Assembly (NCBI GenBank): GCA_017523925.1
Contig: JAFWVQ010000010.1
Coordinates: forward strand, 1-34,018
Direction of reading: 5' to 3'
DNA: 34,018 nt
Origin: Clostridia bacterium
Lineage (GTDB): Bacteria; Bacillota; Clostridia; Christensenellales; CAG-138
Shown here: piece by piece, positions 30,394-34,018 of the stretch
Numbering within the stretch: position 1 is the stretch's first letter
Layout: every line of letters starts with the position of its first letter
Program-made: the position numbers and the translations under genes
The notes under the pieces: model-generated
Database searches by the model: none
What the model was told of the DNA's origin: nothing
Seen by the model: the letters and a program-made list of their open reading frames with translations, nothing else

Positions 30394-30422
30394 AGCTTAG
30401 CATACTTATTTGCGGAAGTCAA
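30394..30422 (-). promoter_or_regulatory. Promoter in a conserved 40-bp block, copy 1
   Basis: On the minus strand TTGACT (30422-30417) and TAAGCT (30399-30394) are 17 bp apart. The surrounding 40 bp (30394-30433) match 32647-32686 at 33 positions, including the spacer and the CTTTCGTTT before the -35. Confidence 0.75.
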
Positions 30423-30474
30423 TAAACGAAAGGTCAGCAAGAATTAACTTTATGTGACAATTCAGCGCCGCGCT

Positions 30475-30597
30475 CTATTTGCACGCCCTCGCCTTCACAT
30501 ATTTTTGAACCCATCTTTCATCGTGATACGGGTCATACTCGCTCATAAGGCAGCCTTGGGCGAGGTCGTCCGCAATTTCGAGGATAAGATCGTGCAT
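30475..30597 (-). CDS. Possible 40-residue peptide or gene remnant
   Basis: The minus strand from ATG 30597 encodes MHDLILEIADDLAQG...SEYDPYHDERWVQKYVKARACK, which has coding-like composition. The open frame continues upstream (EEKWKRKLE) without a better start and overlaps the end of the next gene in poor-looking sequence. No ribosome site is visible. It may be the tail of a decayed gene. Confidence 0.35.
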   Translation of the reverse strand: MHDLILEIADDLAQGCLMSEYDPYHDERWVQKYVKARACK

Positions 30598-30709
30598 CTC
30601 AAGCTTGCGCTTCCATTTTTCCTCGATCGCTCTGCGCTGCGCGGCTGCGCTGTGCGGACCTGCTTTGCCGCGCGGGGAGGGGCGGGGCAAAGGCTCACTT
30701 GTGCGGTGC

Positions 30710-32443
30710 TCAAAGCGCTTGGTTGCTCTCTCCCGGCCTGCAAAATTCAAAGGGCGAACGATAAAAATCCATACCGGCAAAGAGATCGAAGATATCCGTT
30801 CCGTTCACCGTGAACTGAAACGCCCCGTACTCCTCGTAGTGCGCCGCATCCACCCGAACGATCACCTCGTGGGAATCGGAAGCGTTCTCATCAAAGTAAC
30901 GCATTACGCAGTATGCCTGCCATATTCCGGCATCCTCATCGCCGATAAAATCGGTCGTTTGTTCGTAATTAAGCTCGGTTCCCGCAGGCACCGTTATGCT
31001 GCCGATGAGGCTGCCGTCCTCGAGCGATACCTCGATCGCCTCAAACGGCTTGAGCGCGTATAGATCAATTGACCAGCCATCGTCTTTAATGTCATAGTAA
31101 TTTGCCAGGGGAACGGGCACGCCGTCCTCGCCGACCTCAAAGGCGCGATTGCCGCTGTAAACATGGCTGAGCACGTCCGTATGTTTACCGAGCATGATGC
31201 GGGAGGTGTCCACGATTGTGCCGTCGTTATACCATGCGCCGCCGTCGATGAGCTCAAGCTCGCCCTCGCCTGAAAGCTCCACCACCACAAGCTGAACATA
31301 GCCTCCGGTTCCCGTGTCGAATGCGTACAGATACCTTTTGCCGTTTGCATACACAAGATTCAGTTCGCGCCCGTCGAGCAAATTTACGGGATCCTCGGCC
31401 CTGTCGTAGAGCCAGCCGCAGGTTTTTTCGCCATAGGCCAAGTTAAGCTCGTAATGCCAATTCCAATCGTCGCCGATTCTTTCGGTGCTGAGGCTAAGCT
31501 CCACGACCTCGCCGTTTTCAACGCAGTATGCGGGCAGATCGAGCGGAAGCTCCATGCTTCCGTTCTCCGTGCGCGGCTTCAGCGCCTCCTCCAAGCCGAG
31601 GCTTGAAAACGGAATGAGCAGCGCGGCGGGCTCCGCCAAGGTGAAGCCGCCGTATTCGCCGCTGTTGAACACGAAGTAAAGTCCGTCGCGATCGAGCGTC
31701 CAAACGGCGGAATCCGCAAGATATGCCTCCGTTACCGTGAAGCCGCTCAGCCCCTCGTTTATCAGCACGGCAAGCTCTGCAAGGTCGGGAACGATATCCG
31801 AAAGCGCAACGCTCTTGCCCGAGCTGCCGATCAGGTTCACGCAGGAATACTCGGGGTGCTCGCCGCCCGTCCTTGTTTCAAAAAGGATGCTGACATAGCC
31901 CCTGTCCGCCCTGCGGAGATACAGCTTTTGAATATAGTGTACCTCCTCGGAATCGCGGCCGCGAACGAGCTCGCCGTAGGTCGTGATCGCCTGCGACCTT
32001 ATCTCAATGCCGAGGCGCTCGAGCGCTTTGTAAATGCCGCTCTGCGTCCAGTTGAGCTGCGGAAGCTGATACGAGCAGGAGCCGATGCCGAAGTCGGAAC
32101 TGCTGAACTTTGAAACAACTATATTCACGAAGCTGCTGTTCGCCTTGATAAAGTTATTCTCGGGGATATCGGAAAAGTCGATCGTGCCGTTTGGGTTCGC
32201 TGTCGGCCTTGCGCTCGGAGCTTCTGTCGGCTTATCGGTTTCGGGAGCTTCGGTTTCTTTTGCACCCTCTGTCGGCTCTGCGGTGACGGCGGCTGTCGGC
32301 TCCGATGTCGAAGCGTTCGCGGTCGGCGCGGGCGTATTCCCGGGAGTGACATTTCCGGAGCAAGCCGCAAGCGCGAGCATGAGCGCGGCGAGCGCAACGG
32401 TAAGCATTTTCCTTGCTTTTGAAGATTTTCTGCGTTTGTTCAC
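30710..32443 (-). CDS. DUF3298/RsiV-like lipoprotein
   Basis: I choose GTG 32443 because AAGGAGG lies 9 bases upstream and a lipoprotein signal follows at once (lipobox LAAC, Cys28); the frame is open 34 codons further up with no signal. The product has 577 residues. A Pro/Thr/Ala/Glu linker reaches about residue 90. Residues about 100-320 resemble the DUF4163/DUF3298 pair known from RsiV and related proteins: SILFETRTGGEHPEYSCVNL, SVALSDIVPDLAELAVLIN, then LYFVFNSGEYGGFTLAEPAA and LIPFSSL. The remaining 250 residues form a second beta-rich domain that I do not recognise. It is likely exposed on the outer face of the membrane. RsiV binds lysozyme; whether this protein binds anything similar is unknown. 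Confidence 0.78.
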   Translation of the reverse strand: MNKRRKSSKARKMLTVALAALMLALAACSGNVTPGNTPAPTANASTSEPTAAVTAEPTEGAKETEAPETDKPTEAPSARPTANPNGTIDFSDIPENNFIKANSSFVNIVVSKFSSSDFGIGSCSYQLPQLNWTQSGIYKALERLGIEIRSQAITTYGELVRGRDSEEVHYIQKLYLRRADRGYVSILFETRTGGEHPEYSCVNLIGSSGKSVALSDIVPDLAELAVLINEGLSGFTVTEAYLADSAVWTLDRDGLYFVFNSGEYGGFTLAEPAALLIPFSSLGLEEALKPRTENGSMELPLDLPAYCVENGEVVELSLSTERIGDDWNWHYELNLAYGEKTCGWLYDRAEDPVNLLDGRELNLVYANGKRYLYAFDTGTGGYVQLVVVELSGEGELELIDGGAWYNDGTIVDTSRIMLGKHTDVLSHVYSGNRAFEVGEDGVPVPLANYYDIKDDGWSIDLYALKPFEAIEVSLEDGSLIGSITVPAGTELNYEQTTDFIGDEDAGIWQAYCVMRYFDENASDSHEVIVRVDAAHYEEYGAFQFTVNGTDIFDLFAGMDFYRSPFEFCRPGESNQAL

Positions 32444-32581
32444 AGGGGGTATCCTCCTTGAATCGATGATCTGCTTCGCGTCCCGCACGCGCGGCATGGC
32501 TCTGCTTGCTCTTTCCTTCGCATACGCTGCTTGAGCATCCTTCATAAACTATAACAAACGAACTCGCGACTTCGGGACAGA

Positions 32582-32633
32582 AAAAAGCGGCGTTTTCTGA
32601 ATATATCTCAAGGACGGCCGGTGGGCCGCTTTT
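32582..32633 (-). terminator. Terminator-like hairpin between promoter and lipoprotein gene
   Basis: On the minus strand AAAAGCGGC (32633-32625) pairs with GCCGCTTTT (32591-32583) in a run of six T. The upper stem can add GGCC/GGCC. It could end transcripts of the gene stopping at 32758, but it also lies just downstream of the promoter at 32647-32675, inside the leader of the lipoprotein gene. Confidence 0.65.
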
Positions 32634-32646
32634 CTTCTTGCAGGAC

Positions 32647-32675
32647 ATCTTATCATACTTTTTTGCGGCTGTCAA
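32647..32675 (-). promoter_or_regulatory. Promoter in a conserved 40-bp block, copy 2
   Basis: On the minus strand TTGACA (32675-32670) and TAAGAT (32652-32647) are separated by 17 bp. The block matches the promoter region at 30394-30433. The transcript would start near 32640 and pass through the hairpin at 32633-32582 before reaching GTG 32443. A second possible start is an extended -10, TGTTATAGT (32556-32548), closer to the gene. Confidence 0.7.
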
Positions 32676-32757
32676 CAAACGAAAGTGCGGCGAAAATCTG
32701 TTTTTAGTGACAGCTCGCGAGCGCCGTTATCTGCCATGCCGGCGCGGATCGGGCGCT

Positions 32758-34018
32758 TCAATCAAAAAGCTTGCTCATGAAATACGGCCGCATCTCCTCC
32801 AATGCGATCGGGAAATAAACTCCTATGCTTTCCCTGTCCACATCGTAGGTTGAAAGTATGATATTCATCTCCTCAAGACTGACGCGCGTGAGCCCCGCGA
32901 AGTCCTCAGCATCTTTCGTGCGGTTCGTCCCCGGCAGAAGAACGCAGCAGTATTCGTCCTCGTGATTTCGCTTGAAGATGTAAACCTCCAGCCCTTTGCC
33001 TGTGGAGACATCGAAATACTGAGGGTAGGAAAGGCGAAGCTGAGCTTCGATCGTACCGAGATCGGGCGAAGTGTAGATCACCGCGCCGTTCTCGACCGCT
33101 ACGATCATCGCAGGTCTGTTGAAGCTTACAAAGCAGCGCATCGTGCCGTTTTCATCCTCGACCACCTTGGCAAGTCTCAGGCTCGATACCGACGCAGCTT
33201 CCGAGTAACCCACAGCAAGAAGGTATTCCCGCGCCGCCTCTATCGCGCCGTTCACCGCCGTTTCGTCCATGAAGGCTGAGGGATCCGAAAAGATCCCGAT
33301 CACGCTGTCGCCGCTGACAAGCACATAGTTGCGGTCGGTATTATAAAGCAGCAGCTCTTTGGGAATGTAAACAAGATAGCTTCTCACGCCGCTGCTGTCG
33401 ATGCTCTCCTTGACGATATGAACGCCGGCATAATTGCCGATGCCGACGTACTCGCCCGCCTCGGCCAGCGCCCTGTTGCTTTCAAGAACATGGTTCGCGT
33501 ACTCAAGCTTTTCCCTAACGCTTCCTTCGCTCGGGAAGTCCCCGCGATCGCCGAGCACAAAGTCGAGAATGAAGAGGCTTTCTCGGCAAAGCGGATCGCG
33601 CTGAGTGAACATGCAAAACGGCAGGGAAACAGCGGGTGAACCGTCGTCCGATGCCGGAGCGGCGGGCAGATTGCTTGAGATCGTCAGACCGTTCGAGTTT
33701 ATAACGCACTCGCAGCCCGTGGTGTCGATATGCTCGCCGCTTTCGCGATCGAAAAGCCCGAATCTCGTCAAGCCGCAGTACGCATCGGCGCTGATAAGCA
33801 GCGTTCCTCTTTCAAGAAGCGCATTTACTTCGTCCGCAAACTCAAGCACAGCTTCGATATCGTTCGGCGGAGCGGAAACGCTGCCGTGAACCGTGAAATT
33901 GATGCTTCGCTCCTCGGCGCAGATCAGTGCATCGTTTTTAACGGTATAGAGCTTGTACGAATACTCGCATTCGCCGCCGCTTGCATAGCCGGGCTTATAA
34001 ACCATGATGCACCTTCCG
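32758..34018 (-). CDS. Exported-type protein of unknown function (5' end outside window)
   Basis: The frame is open to the right edge of the window. An ATG at 34003-34005 is present, but the sequence before it stays open and the residues after it (YKPGYASGGECEYSYKLYTV) look internal and lack a signal peptide, so the gene very likely begins beyond 34018. At least 415 residues are visible. They are beta-rich with aromatic residues (SLPFCMFTQRDPLCRESLF, RCFVSFNRPAMIVAVENGAV, YFPIALEEMRPYFM). I recognise no family. By analogy with its neighbour it may be the outer part of a lipoprotein; that is inference. Confidence 0.65.
   Translation of the reverse strand, partial: GRCIMVYKPGYASGGECEYSYKLYTVKNDALICAEERSINFTVHGSVSAPPNDIEAVLEFADEVNALLERGTLLISADAYCGLTRFGLFDRESGEHIDTTGCECVINSNGLTISSNLPAAPASDDGSPAVSLPFCMFTQRDPLCRESLFILDFVLGDRGDFPSEGSVREKLEYANHVLESNRALAEAGEYVGIGNYAGVHIVKESIDSSGVRSYLVYIPKELLLYNTDRNYVLVSGDSVIGIFSDPSAFMDETAVNGAIEAAREYLLAVGYSEAASVSSLRLAKVVEDENGTMRCFVSFNRPAMIVAVENGAVIYTSPDLGTIEAQLRLSYPQYFDVSTGKGLEVYIFKRNHEDEYCCVLLPGTNRTKDAEDFAGLTRVSLEEMNIILSTYDVDRESIGVYFPIALEEMRPYFMSKLFD

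Overview
The window looks like chromosomal DNA of a Gram-positive, anaerobic Clostridia-type bacterium (a gut or rumen lineage is an inference). Supporting signs: strong AGGAGG-type ribosome sites, TTGACA/TATAAT promoters with 17-bp spacers, lipoprotein signals ending in L-x-x-C followed by Pro/Thr/Ala/Glu linkers, a type I dockerin, cysteine-rich leucine-rich repeats of the internalin-J kind, a ThrE-type exporter and a single-polypeptide Mrp ATPase. The DNA is fairly GC-rich except for one clearly AT-richer island at about 24.8-26.3 kb. I see no rRNA, tRNA, CRISPR array or transposase gene.

Layout. 1-2.9 kb (+): end of a helical protein, a DUF3089-type hydrolase fused to a membrane PAP2 phosphatase, and a small unknown protein, closed by a bidirectional terminator. 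2.9-5.3 kb (-): a cyclophilin lipoprotein and a polytopic GT-C-like membrane protein. 5.4-11.4 kb (-): three tandem, homologous cysteine-ladder LRR lipoproteins, probably one operon. 11.7-13.8 kb (-): a secreted four-repeat beta-domain protein ending in a dockerin. 14.7-17.6 kb (+), divergent from it: a secreted CAP protein with a Pro-Thr linker and two discoidin-type domains. Together these make a roughly 12-kb block of surface and secreted proteins.

17.8-24.8 kb (+): a frameshifted small gene, a TrmH/SpoU RNA methyltransferase, an AAA-type ATPase coupled by ATGA overlap to an M48-type membrane metallopeptidase and a tiny basic protein, a DUF3574-like protein, a small membrane protein and a ThrE-type exporter. 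The 3' end of the exporter gene is present twice, as 46-bp perfect direct repeats flanking an AT-richer insert that carries one gene for a zincin-MORN protein with its own promoter. 26.5-29.7 kb: a zinc-ribbon membrane protein, a small membrane protein (-), Mrp ATPase and a SAM methyltransferase. 29.8 kb to the end (-): a small membrane protein, a DUF3298/RsiV-like lipoprotein and a partial exported-type protein; the first two share a conserved promoter block.

Scattered between genes is a family of intergenic repeats. Each has a 7-nt-period TAGTGAA array (stops in all frames) next to one or more hairpins with 3-nt loops whose stems differ between copies but stay paired. Several start within a few bases of a stop codon. 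This family and the 46-bp-flanked zincin-MORN insert are the most unusual things in the window.
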